From Paenibacillus mucilaginosus 3016 (GTDB lineage Bacteria; Bacillota; Bacilli; Paenibacillales; NBRC-103111), in the NCBI RefSeq assembly GCF_000250655.1, contig NC_016935.1, positions 700,001-764,000 on the forward strand: a stretch of 64,000 nucleotides of DNA. The letters run 5' to 3'. Shown here one piece after another: positions 1 to 9,163 of the stretch. Position 1 is the stretch's first letter. Each line of letters starts with the position of its first letter. The notes under the pieces are model-generated. The model ran no database searches and was not told the origin of the DNA. It worked only from the letters and a program-made list of their open reading frames with translations. Both the position numbers and the translations under genes were made by a program.

Positions 1-1168
<1,168 letters not shown>

Positions 1169-1265
1169 AAGCTTCTGCAAGGAAGCGGTGGCAGTAATAT
1201 AGATGTTAGGTTTTCAGCTAGCAGTTTCGTTTCCAGTTTTCAAGGTACAAGCCTTGAACAACCGT

Positions 1266-1381
1266 TTGGTGATGATGGCGGAAGGGAACCACGCGTACCC
1301 ATCCCGAACACGAACGTTAAGCCTTCCAGCGTCGATGGTACTTGGACCGCAGGGTCCTGGGAGAGTAGAACGTCGCCAAGC
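1266..1381 (+). rRNA. rrf: 5S ribosomal RNA
   Basis: A 116-base sequence starting tttggtgatgatggcg and ending with the complementary cgtcgccaagc matches the 5S closing helix. It carries the conserved loop sequences ccatcccgaacac and the ggtacttggaccgcagggtcctgggagagtag-type 3' half. It lies about 100 bp after 23S and 43 bp before the first tRNA. The ends are good to a few bases. Confidence 0.95.
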
Positions 1382-1424
1382 GGTCCCGCTTAAGTGGGGA
1401 AAAGGTATCAATGAGAATTTATGA

Positions 1425-1498
<74 letters not shown>

Positions 1499-1509
1499 TT
1501 TACAAGCAA

Positions 1510-1584
1510 GGCCCGTTGGTCAAGGGGTTAAGACACCTCCCTTTCACGGAGGTAACAGGGGTTCGAATCCCCTACGGGTCACCA
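1510..1584 (+). tRNA. tRNA-Glu (TTC)
   Basis: The acceptor arms ggcccgt and acgggtc pair. The anticodon loop ctttcac holds TTC, and the T-arm is normal. CCA is encoded. Confidence 0.97.
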
Positions 1585-1589
1585 TAGAT

Positions 1590-1665
1590 GAACGCTTAGC
1601 TCAGCTGGGAGAGCATTACCTTGACAGGGTAAGGGTCGGCGGTTCGATCCCGTCAGCGTTCACCA
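1590..1665 (+). tRNA. tRNA-Val (GAC)
   Basis: The acceptor arms gaacgct and agcgttc pair. The anticodon loop ttgacag holds GAC. CCA is encoded. Confidence 0.96.
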
Positions 1666-1670
1666 ACTAT

Positions 1671-1749
<79 letters not shown>

Positions 1750-1751
1750 AT

Positions 1752-1825
1752 AGGGGCATAGTTTAAAGGTAGAACAAAGGTCTCCAAAACCTTTGGTGTG
1801 GGTTCGATTCCTGCTGCCCCTGCCA
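1752..1825 (+). tRNA. tRNA-Trp (CCA)
   Basis: The acceptor arms aggggca and tgcccct pair. The anticodon loop ctccaaa holds CCA. A 3' CCA end is encoded after the discriminator G. Confidence 0.96.
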
Positions 1826-1834
1826 ACTTTTTAT

Positions 1835-1909
1835 TGGGGATTAGCCAAGCGGTAAGGCAACGGACTTTGACTCCGTCATGCCTAGGTTCGAATCCTAGAT
1901 CCCCAGCCA
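1835..1909 (+). tRNA. tRNA-Gln (TTG)
   Basis: The acceptor arms tggggat and atcccca pair. The anticodon loop ctttgac holds TTG. CCA is encoded. Confidence 0.96.
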
Positions 1910-1917
1910 TTCAGTTT

Positions 1918-1990
1918 GAGCCATTAGCTCAGTCGGTAGAGCACCTGACTTTTAATCAGGGTGTCGTAGGTTCGAGTCCTACATGGCTCA
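1918..1990 (+). tRNA. tRNA-Lys (TTT)
   Basis: The acceptor arms gagccat and atggctc pair. The anticodon loop cttttaa holds TTT. CCA is not encoded, and a T-run follows directly. Confidence 0.96.
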
Positions 1991-2008
1991 CTTTTTTCTT
2001 TACTTCAT

Positions 2009-2092
2009 GCGTTCGTGGCGGAATTGGCAGACGCGCTAGATTCAGGTTCTAGTGGGGTAACAGCCGTGGAGGTTCGAGTCCTCTCGAGCGCA
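2009..2092 (+). tRNA. tRNA-Leu (CAG)
   Basis: The acceptor arms gcgttcg and cgagcgc pair with one G-U. The anticodon loop ttcaggt holds CAG. The long variable arm (tggggtaacagccgt) is typical of a class II tRNA-Leu. CCA is not encoded. Confidence 0.95.
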
Positions 2093-2099
2093 TCAAGTT

Positions 2100-2174
2100 G
2101 CGGAAGTGGCTCAGCGGTAGAGCATCGCCTTGCCAAGGCGAGGGTCGCGGGTTCGATTCCCGTCTTCCGCTCCA
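2100..2174 (+). tRNA. tRNA-Gly (GCC)
   Basis: The acceptor arms gcggaag and cttccgc pair. The anticodon loop ttgccaa holds GCC. CCA is encoded. Confidence 0.96.
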
Positions 2175-2185
2175 TTTTTTTCTTT

Positions 2186-2259
2186 GTTCCCTTAGCTCAG
2201 CTGGATAGAGCGTTTGACTACGAATCAAAAGGTCGGGAGTTCGAATCTCTCAGGGAACG
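2186..2259 (+). tRNA. tRNA-Arg (ACG)
   Basis: The acceptor arms gttccct and agggaac pair. The anticodon loop ctacgaa holds ACG; A34 is normally edited to inosine. CCA is not encoded. Confidence 0.96.
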
Positions 2260-2271
2260 TTTTTATTTTCT

Positions 2272-2348
2272 CGGGACGTAGCTCAGCTTGGTAGAGCACC
2301 TGGTTTGGGACCAGGGGGTCGCATGTTCAAATCGTGTCGTCCCGACCA
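2272..2348 (+). tRNA. tRNA-Pro (TGG)
   Basis: The acceptor arms cgggacg and cgtcccg pair. The anticodon loop tttggga holds TGG. CCA is encoded. This is the last tRNA of the cluster. Confidence 0.96.
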
Positions 2349-2404
2349 TCTTTGAACCTTTTGGTCAGCTGATGAGGACCCTGGCATATAGATAGGAAAC
2401 CACA

Positions 2405-2435
2405 AACGTGCTCTGTTCATAGGGCACGTTTTTTT
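2405..2435 (+). terminator. Terminator of the rRNA/tRNA operon
   Basis: The inverted repeat aacgtgc/gcacgtt has a 12-base loop and is followed by a run of T. It lies 57 bp after tRNA-Pro and is the first good intrinsic terminator after the cluster. Confidence 0.85.
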
Positions 2436-2852
2436 GAGTAGATTGGAACCCGGTACATACTGCTGCAAGCCCCTTCCTGATCAGCGTGACAAGCGGTAAC
2501 GGTTAGGGGTCGCATACTGCCGCGTAAGACGCCTTAGGAGTTCCGGCGATTCATGGATCCTTGGTCTGGTGAAGGAAAGGTAATGGGGGAAAGCGGCATT
2601 TAATTTGTAAGCGCTTCTTGGGCAGATATAAAAGATCCGCAGCCGGATTGGCACAGGGAAAAACAGGGAAGACTAAGAACATGCTGGCCCTTGAGGCCAT
2701 AGGCTCGGATCCAGGGAGTTCGTACATCGGTTAAGCGAATCAGAGCCCGATTCTGCGCACTTTCAGTCGATTGTTTTTATCCTCATTATAACTGAGTATA
2801 AGGCTTTGAAATGTAAATATCTCTTTTTAGCCGGGGGCCTGTCGGATTTACT
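2436..2852. other. Non-coding gap after the rRNA operon
   Basis: About 420 bases between the rRNA-operon terminator and the next promoter. No plausible gene with a ribosome binding site was seen on either strand. A cre-like half site (tgtaagcgctt, about 2607-2617) is present but degenerate. Confidence 0.5.
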
Positions 2853-2881
2853 TTGACGTTGTCCAATTAAACCCATATAAT
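2853..2881 (+). promoter_or_regulatory. Sigma-A promoter of the HTH-RNase J operon
   Basis: TTGACG (2853-2858) and a perfect TATAAT (2876-2881) are separated by exactly 17 bases, 44 bp upstream of the ATG at 2926. This is one of the strongest vegetative promoter matches in the window. Confidence 0.85.
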
Positions 2882-2925
2882 GAAATGGTATTGTTACAGG
2901 TACGTACGAAAGGGTGCTCCCCCCG

Positions 2926-3120
2926 ATGGATCAGGATCACGAAATCATGACGGTTGCCCAGGTAGCCAAATACTTGCAAATCAGTGAAATAACCACATAT
3001 AAGCTGGTGAATGAAGGAGCCATCCCCGGATTCAAGATCGGTAGACACTGGAGAGTGAAGAAAGAAGACTTACAGGAAGTCATTGAGAAATTGAAGCGAG
3101 GCGAACGGCTCTCATACTAA
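2926..3120 (+). CDS. Small excisionase-family (MerR-like HTH) DNA-binding protein
   Basis: This 64-residue protein consists almost entirely of the helix-turn-helix module of the excisionase/MerR-like 'HTH_17' family. The motif TVAQVAKYLQISEITTYKLV is followed by GAIPGFKIGRHWRVKKEDL, the wing plus the typical lysine-rich end. Such proteins bind DNA and act as Xis-type recombination directionality factors or small regulators. I chose the ATG at 2926 because gaaaggg lies 11 bp upstream; a GTG at 2914 is possible but has no ribosome binding site. A consensus promoter sits just upstream, and the stop is 24 bp before RNase J, so the two are probably co-transcribed. No integrase or prophage is nearby, so a regulatory role is more likely than excision (inference). 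Confidence 0.8.
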   Translation: MDQDHEIMTVAQVAKYLQISEITTYKLVNEGAIPGFKIGRHWRVKKEDLQEVIEKLKRGERLSY

Positions 3121-3144
3121 ATAGAGCAGGTGAAAGGATTGCAC

Positions 3145-4953
3145 ATGGACGAGATCAGCGCAAAGGCTCAAAACGCAGAAGAACGCGGAACACCGAAACA
3201 TAACGTAAAAATCATCGCTCTCGGCGGTTTGGGCGAAATCGGAAAGAACATGTATGTCATCGAGTACGGCGAAGAGATTGTTGTCGTGGATGCGGGAGTC
3301 AAATTCCCAAGAAGCGACCTGCCCGGTGTCGACTATGTGATTCCGAATATCGAGTATTTGGTGCAGCATCAGGATAAGGTGAAGGGAATCTTCCTGACGC
3401 ACGGCCATGAGGATCATATCGGCGGTCTGCCATTCATCCTCAGGGAGCTGAAGGTGCCGGTCTATGGCGCTCCTCTTACCATCGGCTTGGTAAGAGCCAA
3501 GCTTGAAGAACACAAGCTAGACAAGCTGGTGCATCTGCAGGTCGTGAAGGAAGAGACTGTGATCCAGCTCGATAAGCTGCGGGTGCATTTCTTCCACACC
3601 AACCACAGTATTCCCGATTCGCTCGGGGTGGCTGTAGATACACCGGAAGGTATTATTGTCCATACGGGGGACTTCAAGTTCGATATGACACCGGTAGGGC
3701 ACCGGGCCAACATCTTTAAGATGTCGGAGCTCGGCAGCCAAGGAGTTTTGGCTCTGCTGGCGGACAGCACGAACAGTGAGAAGCCGGGCTATACGCCGTC
3801 CGAGAAATCCGTCGGCGCGGCCGTGTATGACACATTCCGGACGTGCGAAGGCCGGATCTTGTTCGCAACCTTTGCGTCGAACGTCCACAGGCTTCAGCAG
3901 GTTGTCGAAGCCGCGGAAGCAACCGGCCGGAAGATTGCTATTCAGGGACGGAGCATGGAACGCGTATTCCGCATCGCGCAGGAGCTGGGGTATATCCGCA
4001 TCCCTCAGGGAATGCAGATCGATATCCAGCAGCTGGACAAGTTTGAAGACCGCCGCATCGTCATTATCTGTACGGGCAGCCAGGGTGAGCCTAATGCAGC
4101 CCTGTCCCGGATTGCCAGCGGTGCTCATTCCAAGGTGCAGATCCATCCGGGCGATACGGTGATTTTCTCTTCCTCGCCGATTCCGGGGAATACCCAGAAC
4201 ATCAATAAAAATATCGATCTCCTGTTCCGTGCAGGAGCAAACGTGATTTACGGCTCGGTAATCGATATCCACGCTTCCGGTCACGGCTGCCAAGAGGATC
4301 TGAAGCTGATGCTCAGCCTGATCAAGCCGAAGTACCTCGTTCCGATTCACGGCGAATACCGGATGCTGCTCAAGCATGCACAGCTGGCAGAAGAGCTGGG
4401 CATAACGCAGGACCGTTCGTTCGTACTCGATATCGGGGAAGTCCTGCACTTGAACCGCAGACAAGCGCGTAAGGGCCGCAAGGTGCCTGCCGGGGAGATG
4501 CTTGTCAGCGGGAACAAAGTAGGTCAGGTGCGCAGCGATATTCTCGCCGACCGCCGCCACATGTCGAACAACGGGGTTATACTGGTGCTTATGGTCGTGA
4601 ATGAGGATTGGACCGCAGTCCTCTCGGGGCCCGAGCTCATCTCCCGCGGCTTCGTCTTCGTGAAGGAAGCCAGCGAGATTATCCAGAGAGCCACGGCGCT
4701 GACCCGCAGGGCCGTCTCGCGTCTCATCAAGCAGGGCGTGAATACGGAGGAAGGCTGGAAATCGAGAATCACCGAGGTCCTGTCGTCCCACTTGGAGAAG
4801 ACGATGCAGCGCACCCCGCTGATCGTGCCGATCCTCACTCACCTGGAGCGTCAGGAGAAGGGGCCGAGCCGCAAGCCGTCCCGTCCAAGAAGAAAGCGGG
4901 CCACGATTGCTCCGGCTGCCGCACAGGAGCCGACAGGAACGCCGCAGAAGTAG
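3145..4953 (+). CDS. rnj: Ribonuclease J (metallo-beta-lactamase / beta-CASP)
   Basis: RNase J acts as both endonuclease and 5'-3' exonuclease in Firmicutes mRNA decay and rRNA maturation. The metal-binding motif THGHEDHIGG (His at about residue 86), HTGDFKFD, the beta-CASP segment, SGHG and PIHGEYRM follow in the family order. The product is 602 residues, against about 555 for B. subtilis RNase J1. The excess is a basic, low-complexity C-terminal tail (RKPSRPRRKRA). The ATG at 3145 is preferred over the GTG at 3130 because gaaagga lies at the right distance from it. It sits downstream of the small HTH gene and before a strong terminator. I cannot say whether it is the J1 or J2 type. Confidence 0.93.
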   Translation: MDEISAKAQNAEERGTPKHNVKIIALGGLGEIGKNMYVIEYGEEIVVVDAGVKFPRSDLPGVDYVIPNIEYLVQHQDKVKGIFLTHGHEDHIGGLPFILRELKVPVYGAPLTIGLVRAKLEEHKLDKLVHLQVVKEETVIQLDKLRVHFFHTNHSIPDSLGVAVDTPEGIIVHTGDFKFDMTPVGHRANIFKMSELGSQGVLALLADSTNSEKPGYTPSEKSVGAAVYDTFRTCEGRILFATFASNVHRLQQVVEAAEATGRKIAIQGRSMERVFRIAQELGYIRIPQGMQIDIQQLDKFEDRRIVIICTGSQGEPNAALSRIASGAHSKVQIHPGDTVIFSSSPIPGNTQNINKNIDLLFRAGANVIYGSVIDIHASGHGCQEDLKLMLSLIKPKYLVPIHGEYRMLLKHAQLAEELGITQDRSFVLDIGEVLHLNRRQARKGRKVPAGEMLVSGNKVGQVRSDILADRRHMSNNGVILVLMVVNEDWTAVLSGPELISRGFVFVKEASEIIQRATALTRRAVSRLIKQGVNTEEGWKSRITEVLSSHLEKTMQRTPLIVPILTHLERQEKGPSRKPSRPRRKRATIAPAAAQEPTGTPQK

Positions 4954-5008
4954 GGGACCATCCCCCCAGGCTGCGGCTTCAAGTAGACAAGCACCTGCTG
5001 CAAACCAA

Positions 5009-5050
5009 AGAACCTTCAATCCACTAGAAGTGGAGCTGAAGGTTCTTTTT
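5009..5050 (+). terminator. Terminator after RNase J
   Basis: The inverted repeat agaaccttca/tgaaggttct has an inner ccact/agtgg stem and is followed by a run of T. It lies 56 bp after the RNase J stop. Confidence 0.9.
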
Positions 5051-5311
5051 TGCATAGGGAAGTGCAGCGGCAGTCATAGCGAGTTGGAGCAGAAGTCCCA
5101 AACCAAACGGTAAGCTACAACAAAACCGTAAGCCGCATTGGCTATAGGGATCTCACGAGGAATCCGGTTCACAAGCGGCAGAGAAAATCCGGTAAGCCGG
5201 CAGCTCCACTACTGAAGTGGTCGATAGTGCCCATATTCATATGGGCAGTCCGGTTGCTTGGGCATTTCTGAAGGAGAGCCAGACCGCAGGCTTATAGATA
5301 GCGGGTGTGGG
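5051..5311. other. Gap between RNase J terminator and the GH43 gene
   Basis: About 260 bases with no plausible gene. Only short GC-rich inverted repeats (for example ccggtaagccgg near 5190) are visible, one of which might end the minus-strand GH43 transcript. Confidence 0.4.
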
Positions 5312-6775
5312 CTACTCGCTTTTGACAATCTGGAACTGCTGGTTGGTCCCGCCGTTATCGGTCCACTGGATGGCGTTGGCTCCATCACTGAGGGAGGCGT
5401 CCGAGATATCAATCAGTTTACCTGTGGCACGGTTCTTGAGCTTATAGTAGCCGCCGCCGACATGGATAGGCTGCCAGTGCTGGCTGGTCCAATTGCCGTC
5501 GGTCCATTGAACGATGGCCGTTCCATCGGTGGTCGCTCCATTGGAAACTCCGGCGATCTTGCCGGTGAGTACATTCTTCAGCTTGTAGTACCCGCCGCCC
5601 GCATCGACCAGCTGCCAGTGCGGACTGCCGGCGGTGTTTTCGTTCCACTGTTCAAGCGCTGCTCCGTTCGTGGCCGACCCGTTCTCGACGATGAGGGCTT
5701 TGCCGCTCTTGCGGGAGATCAGCTTGTAGACCGCATTCGGCTCCCAGCTGTGAGGGAGGCCCTGAACGATGCCGGCTGCGGCATCCATGGAGAGGCTGTG
5801 GGAGAAATCCATAGCGAGCGTCGTATTCGACGGGAAACGCAGCGGAAGCCACACATACTTGGAATCGATGACCGGCCCGCTCCAAGCGCCCGCCCAACGG
5901 TCACCCATGTACAGATACGTAGTGGACTGCGTTCCTTCGACAGGGATGACGTAAGCCGATTGGGAGCCGTACGTCGTGCTGTCCGCAAAGTTGGCGAGGG
6001 CGCTCCACGGGCCGGAAATGCTGGAAGCGGTTGCGTACTTGGCCTGGTTCGGATTCCAGCCTGTCGCACCGGAGGTAACAAGGAAGTAGACGCTGCCGCG
6101 CTTGAAGAGTGCTGGAGCTTCACGGTAGGCCCCGGGCCACAGGGTCTGCACAAGTGATTCCACTCCGAGAAAGTCCGGCGTCAACTTGTAGATGTTGAGG
6201 TCGGCATTCACCTTGGTCGCCGAGATCAGGTAAGCCGTGCCGTTGTCGTTATACACTGTCATATCCCGCGAATCATAGCCCAGCGGACGGAAGCTGCCGT
6301 GGTACGAATAATTCCCATCGACGGTTGGGGACGAGGCAACGGCAACGCGGGCTTCCCCATAGTCGGAGCCGTTTTCCTTGTGCATCCACAGCACATATTG
6401 GCCGGTTGCCTGATTATACAGAAGTTTGGGGCGTTCGATATTCGAGATGTTGAGCTCGGCTGCCGAGGCGCTCGTTAGAATATTCGAACGGAATTCCCAG
6501 TTCTTCAGGTCGGTGGAACGGTACATCGAAACGGCCTTGAAGGTACCATTCGGGTTGCGGTTCTCACCGTACCAGTAGTAGTAGCTGCCGACCTTGATCA
6601 TCCCGCCGCCATGCGCATGGATGGCCGTGCCGTCGGCGGCTTTGAACTGGATGGCGTTCGTTACGGTTACCGCGGCGGCATTCGCCTGATGGGGCAGAAC
6701 GCTGCAGAACGTGAGCAGCAGGCACAGCCACAGGGCTGCCGCGCGGGACATCCATCGTACCTTCATTTGGACCAT
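5312..6775 (-). CDS. Secreted GH43-like glycoside hydrolase with C-terminal ricin-type lectin domain
   Basis: Predicted extracellular polysaccharide-degrading enzyme of 487 residues. Residues 1-33 form a signal peptide ending ANA. Residues about 35-330 look like a five-bladed propeller of the GH43 type, most like the exo-beta-1,3-galactanase branch (HAHGGGMIKVGSYYYWYGEN, ERPKLLYN, MTVYNDNGTAYLI). The C-terminal 140 residues carry three ricin-type repeats, each with a QW-like motif (LEQWNEN, IVQWTDG, AIQWTDN), predicted to bind sugar. The ATG at 6775 has aggagg 8 bp upstream. It is a single gene with its own promoter. The family call is from motif memory, and the exact substrate is not determinable here. 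Confidence 0.82.
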   Translation of the reverse strand: MVQMKVRWMSRAAALWLCLLLTFCSVLPHQANAAAVTVTNAIQFKAADGTAIHAHGGGMIKVGSYYYWYGENRNPNGTFKAVSMYRSTDLKNWEFRSNILTSASAAELNISNIERPKLLYNQATGQYVLWMHKENGSDYGEARVAVASSPTVDGNYSYHGSFRPLGYDSRDMTVYNDNGTAYLISATKVNADLNIYKLTPDFLGVESLVQTLWPGAYREAPALFKRGSVYFLVTSGATGWNPNQAKYATASSISGPWSALANFADSTTYGSQSAYVIPVEGTQSTTYLYMGDRWAGAWSGPVIDSKYVWLPLRFPSNTTLAMDFSHSLSMDAAAGIVQGLPHSWEPNAVYKLISRKSGKALIVENGSATNGAALEQWNENTAGSPHWQLVDAGGGYYKLKNVLTGKIAGVSNGATTDGTAIVQWTDGNWTSQHWQPIHVGGGYYKLKNRATGKLIDISDASLSDGANAIQWTDNGGTNQQFQIVKSE

Positions 6776-6833
6776 AAAACAGCCTCCTCATCTCTTTGAG
6801 CGTTGCACCAGCATTCTAACGTTCGGTGTACAG

Positions 6834-6861
6834 GGTATATCAGAGCGTTTCCCGCTGTAAA
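6834..6861 (-). promoter_or_regulatory. Probable promoter of the GH43 gene
   Basis: On the minus strand TTTACA (6861-6856) and TATACC (6839-6834) are 16 bases apart, about 60 bp upstream of the start codon. The match is moderate. Confidence 0.45.
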
Positions 6862-7049
6862 GAAAGCACCTCCTTCGAATGGGAATGAAGCCATTGTAGT
6901 AAAAAGAGGGAGGACGGGGTAGTGAACAATGAAGATATTCGTGTACATTCCGGAGCATCAGAGTAAATCATTTGGGGAAATGTCTGAACCATGACGGCAG
7001 ATTCTCCGGTGCCTGCTGGAACAAGGGAGATCAGGGGGATAAAGTGAAA

Positions 7050-7092
7050 AACGCAAAAAAAAGCCTCCATCCTGTCGGATCGAGGGGAGCTT
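7050..7092 (-). terminator. Terminator of the 63-residue gene
   Basis: Read on the minus strand, aaagctcccctcgatcc pairs with ggatggaggcttt across a gaca loop and is followed by a run of eight T. It starts 4 bp after the stop of the small gene. Confidence 0.85.
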
Positions 7093-7095
7093 TCG

Positions 7096-7287
7096 TTAGG
7101 CCAATAGATCGTTCCTAATGGTGAGCAGCTGAATCGCGACACTCACTTCCAATTCCGACAGTTTGCTGAGAGCGGCAATCTGGGCAACATCGTTCGTCGT
7201 TAAGTGCGGATGGCCCACCATGATATCATATACGATTCGTTCAGCAGCGGAAACTTCCCCCGGCCGCAGCCTGCTCACTTTGTCCAT
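7096..7287 (-). CDS. Small conserved-looking protein of unknown function (63 aa)
   Basis: A 63-residue acidic-to-neutral helical protein (MDKVSRLRPGEVSAAERIVY...). The middle (TTNDVAQIAALSKLSELEVS) resembles a helix-turn-helix-like helical pair, but I do not recognise a family. A good ribosome binding site (agaaggtg) precedes the ATG, and a strong terminator follows at once, so it is probably a real monocistronic gene. It is transcribed divergently from the signalling operon at 7463. Confidence 0.65.
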   Translation of the reverse strand: MDKVSRLRPGEVSAAERIVYDIMVGHPHLTTNDVAQIAALSKLSELEVSVAIQLLTIRNDLLA

Positions 7288-7415
7288 TGATTCACCTTCT
7301 TGTTGTCAAAAGTACGCTTGCTTAAGAGTTCATTACCCGATTAGGGACATGTCGAAACAGCTCGGAAATCCACAAAATGGAAACCGAATCTCGCCCGCAA
7401 AACTTTACATTTTTC

Positions 7416-7424
7416 TGGTATACT
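7416..7424 (+). promoter_or_regulatory. Extended -10 promoter of the signalling operon
   Basis: TGGTATACT is a TGnTATACT extended -10 box, 38 bp upstream of the ATG at 7463. There is no good -35 at 17 bp, which is common for extended -10 promoters. Confidence 0.55.
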
Positions 7425-7462
7425 AGATTCCGGTTGATAGATGCAGAGAGGAACACAGGCAG

Positions 7463-8278
7463 ATGGATCAATACAAATACCGCGTTGTGATCGCTGATAT
7501 GAACCGGGAAAACCGGGAAGCGATCGAGAGACACATCAAGTCCAGGCATCCGGATCTGTACGTGATCAGATCCGTCAGCTCGGGAAACCGGCTGGTTGAG
7601 GTATGCGACCGTCATCAGCCGGAAATCGTGATCCTGAATGTGAAGCTGAAGGCCAAGGACGGCCTCTCCGCCGCCAAGGAAGTCATCTCCCGGGGACATT
7701 CTCCAGAGTGGATCGGCATGGCGGATCAGGAGCATCTTCCCGTCCTGCTGGGCAACCATGAACTTAAATTCGCCGATTATCTCATGGTCCCCTGGATCGG
7801 AGAACGGCTGTCGAAGTCTCTGGGAGAGGCGGTTGCCCGCTGCGGGACGGCATCCGGGAGGCCCTTCCTCCAAGAAGGAGGAGGGTTCGTCAATACGGTG
7901 AAGAGCTATTACAAGGCCAAACCGATTGAAATCCCCGAACGGGTACTGGTTTTCGCCCAAAAGAAGGACAAATACGTTACGCGCTTGTTCCTGTCCAACG
8001 GCAAGGTGCACCACATTAATTCCACACTAAAGGACATCCAGAGCCAGTGTACCCTGGGCGTATTCAAGGCTCACAAGAGTTTTCTCGTTAACATCAAGTA
8101 TATCGAATATGTCGTTGCGAGTACGCAGGTATCGGGTAATTATGATATCCACCTGGTCAAGAACCATTACGGGCTTGCCATCCCGCTCTCGAAGAAAATG
8201 TACCCGAACTTCGTCCGGGCGAAGGAATTCTCGAACACACTCATGAGCCGGATTCTGCTCGACGGCATTGCGCACTAA
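7463..8278 (+). CDS. LytTR-type regulator with degenerate receiver domain
   Basis: The protein has 271 residues. The N-terminal 120 residues have the fold pattern of a response-regulator receiver (VVIADMNRENREAI ... IVILNVKLKAKDGLSAAKEV). The residue at the phosphoacceptor position is Asn59 instead of Asp, and the usual pair of acidic residues is reduced to one. The C-terminal 110 residues form a LytTR DNA-binding domain (KKDKYVTRLFLSNGKVHHIN, FKAHKSFLVNIKYI). LytTR regulators usually control virulence, bacteriocin or extracellular genes. The changed site suggests phosphorylation-independent activity or control by partner proteins (inference). It is the first gene of a three-gene operon; the next start is 15 bp after its stop. 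Confidence 0.85.
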   Translation: MDQYKYRVVIADMNRENREAIERHIKSRHPDLYVIRSVSSGNRLVEVCDRHQPEIVILNVKLKAKDGLSAAKEVISRGHSPEWIGMADQEHLPVLLGNHELKFADYLMVPWIGERLSKSLGEAVARCGTASGRPFLQEGGGFVNTVKSYYKAKPIEIPERVLVFAQKKDKYVTRLFLSNGKVHHINSTLKDIQSQCTLGVFKAHKSFLVNIKYIEYVVASTQVSGNYDIHLVKNHYGLAIPLSKKMYPNFVRAKEFSNTLMSRILLDGIAH

Positions 8279-8293
8279 AAGGAGCGAACAACC

Positions 8294-9163
8294 TTGCAAA
8301 GAAGCGAAGAAGTAATGAAGGGTACAGGCAGGCAGCCGACGATCCTGGTCGTCGATGATGAGCGAAGCAATCTGGAGATTCTCCGGGTATTTCTTTCTTC
8401 ACTCGGGTACCGGGTGCTGCTTGCGGACTATCCGCTGGATGCGGTGCGAATGGTTCACCACGACAGGCCGGATATCCTTCTGCTGGATGTGATGATGCCG
8501 GATGTGGACGGCTTCGCCCTGGCCAGGGTGCTGGGGGATTTCGGCATCCCGATCCTGTTCATCTCGGCCAAATCGCAGAAGGAGGATATTCTGCTGGGTC
8601 TCTCCTCCGGCGGCCTGGATTATATCACCAAACCGTTCGATCTCGACATCCTGTCCCATAAAATCGCGCTGCATCTGGAATCGGCCCAACAGATGAGAGC
8701 GCTGCAGCGGGAGAATGACCAGCTTAAGCAGCGGATGTACATGGACCCGGAGACCGGATTGTTCAACCGGACCTACTTGGAAGGCGTGCTCGGTGCGCTT
8801 AACGAAAAATACAATGCGGTGCTGACCCTGCAGCTGGGCAATCTGGAAACCCATTCAGAGATGGAGCGGGAGGAACACAGCGGGTTCTTGAAGGAAATCG
8901 GCGGGCTCTGTTCGGCTCATATCAAAAAGCATCAGGGCATCTTGTTCCGGCTCAGTCCGGATGTCTGCTGCGCCATTCTCCGCACAAGCCGGCAGGGCTG
9001 CGAAGAGCTGGCGGTACGCGTCCGCGCCGAAATCAGTCAGTACAACGAGAGCCGGCTGCTTGCGGGCCTCCGCCCGGTAGAAGCTTCCGTCGAAGCCAAG
9101 CTGATTCCCTATGCGTCCATGAGGAGCTTTCTTCTGGGCGGCGGTTCGGAGGCGAACATATGA
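8294..9163 (+). CDS. Response regulator: receiver plus degenerate GGDEF domain
   Basis: Residues about 15-130 form an intact receiver: VVDDERSN acid pair, phosphoacceptor Asp65 in LLLDVMMPDVDG, and the conserved Lys in DYITKPFD. After a short coiled linker (MRALQRENDQLKQRMY) the start of a diguanylate cyclase domain is clear (DPETGLFNRTYLE). Where GGDEF should stand the sequence reads RLSPDVCCAIL, so no cyclase activity is expected. It may bind nucleotide or act as a dimerisation module. The TTG at 8294 has aaaggag 9 bp upstream; an ATG at 8315 has no such site. It overlaps the kinase gene by ATGA, implying translational coupling. Confidence 0.87.
   Translation: MQRSEEVMKGTGRQPTILVVDDERSNLEILRVFLSSLGYRVLLADYPLDAVRMVHHDRPDILLLDVMMPDVDGFALARVLGDFGIPILFISAKSQKEDILLGLSSGGLDYITKPFDLDILSHKIALHLESAQQMRALQRENDQLKQRMYMDPETGLFNRTYLEGVLGALNEKYNAVLTLQLGNLETHSEMEREEHSGFLKEIGGLCSAHIKKHQGILFRLSPDVCCAILRTSRQGCEELAVRVRAEISQYNESRLLAGLRPVEASVEAKLIPYASMRSFLLGGGSEANI

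Noticed and set aside
2607..2620. cre-like sequence after the rRNA operon
   Set aside because: Only the 5' half matches the CcpA consensus and no gene is placed to use it.
2914..2925. GTG at 2914 as start of the small HTH gene
   Set aside because: It lies inside the ribosome binding site of the better ATG at 2926 and has none of its own.
3517..5055. 512-residue minus-strand ORF over RNase J
   Set aside because: Antisense shadow of a well-recognised gene, with no ribosome binding site or domain.
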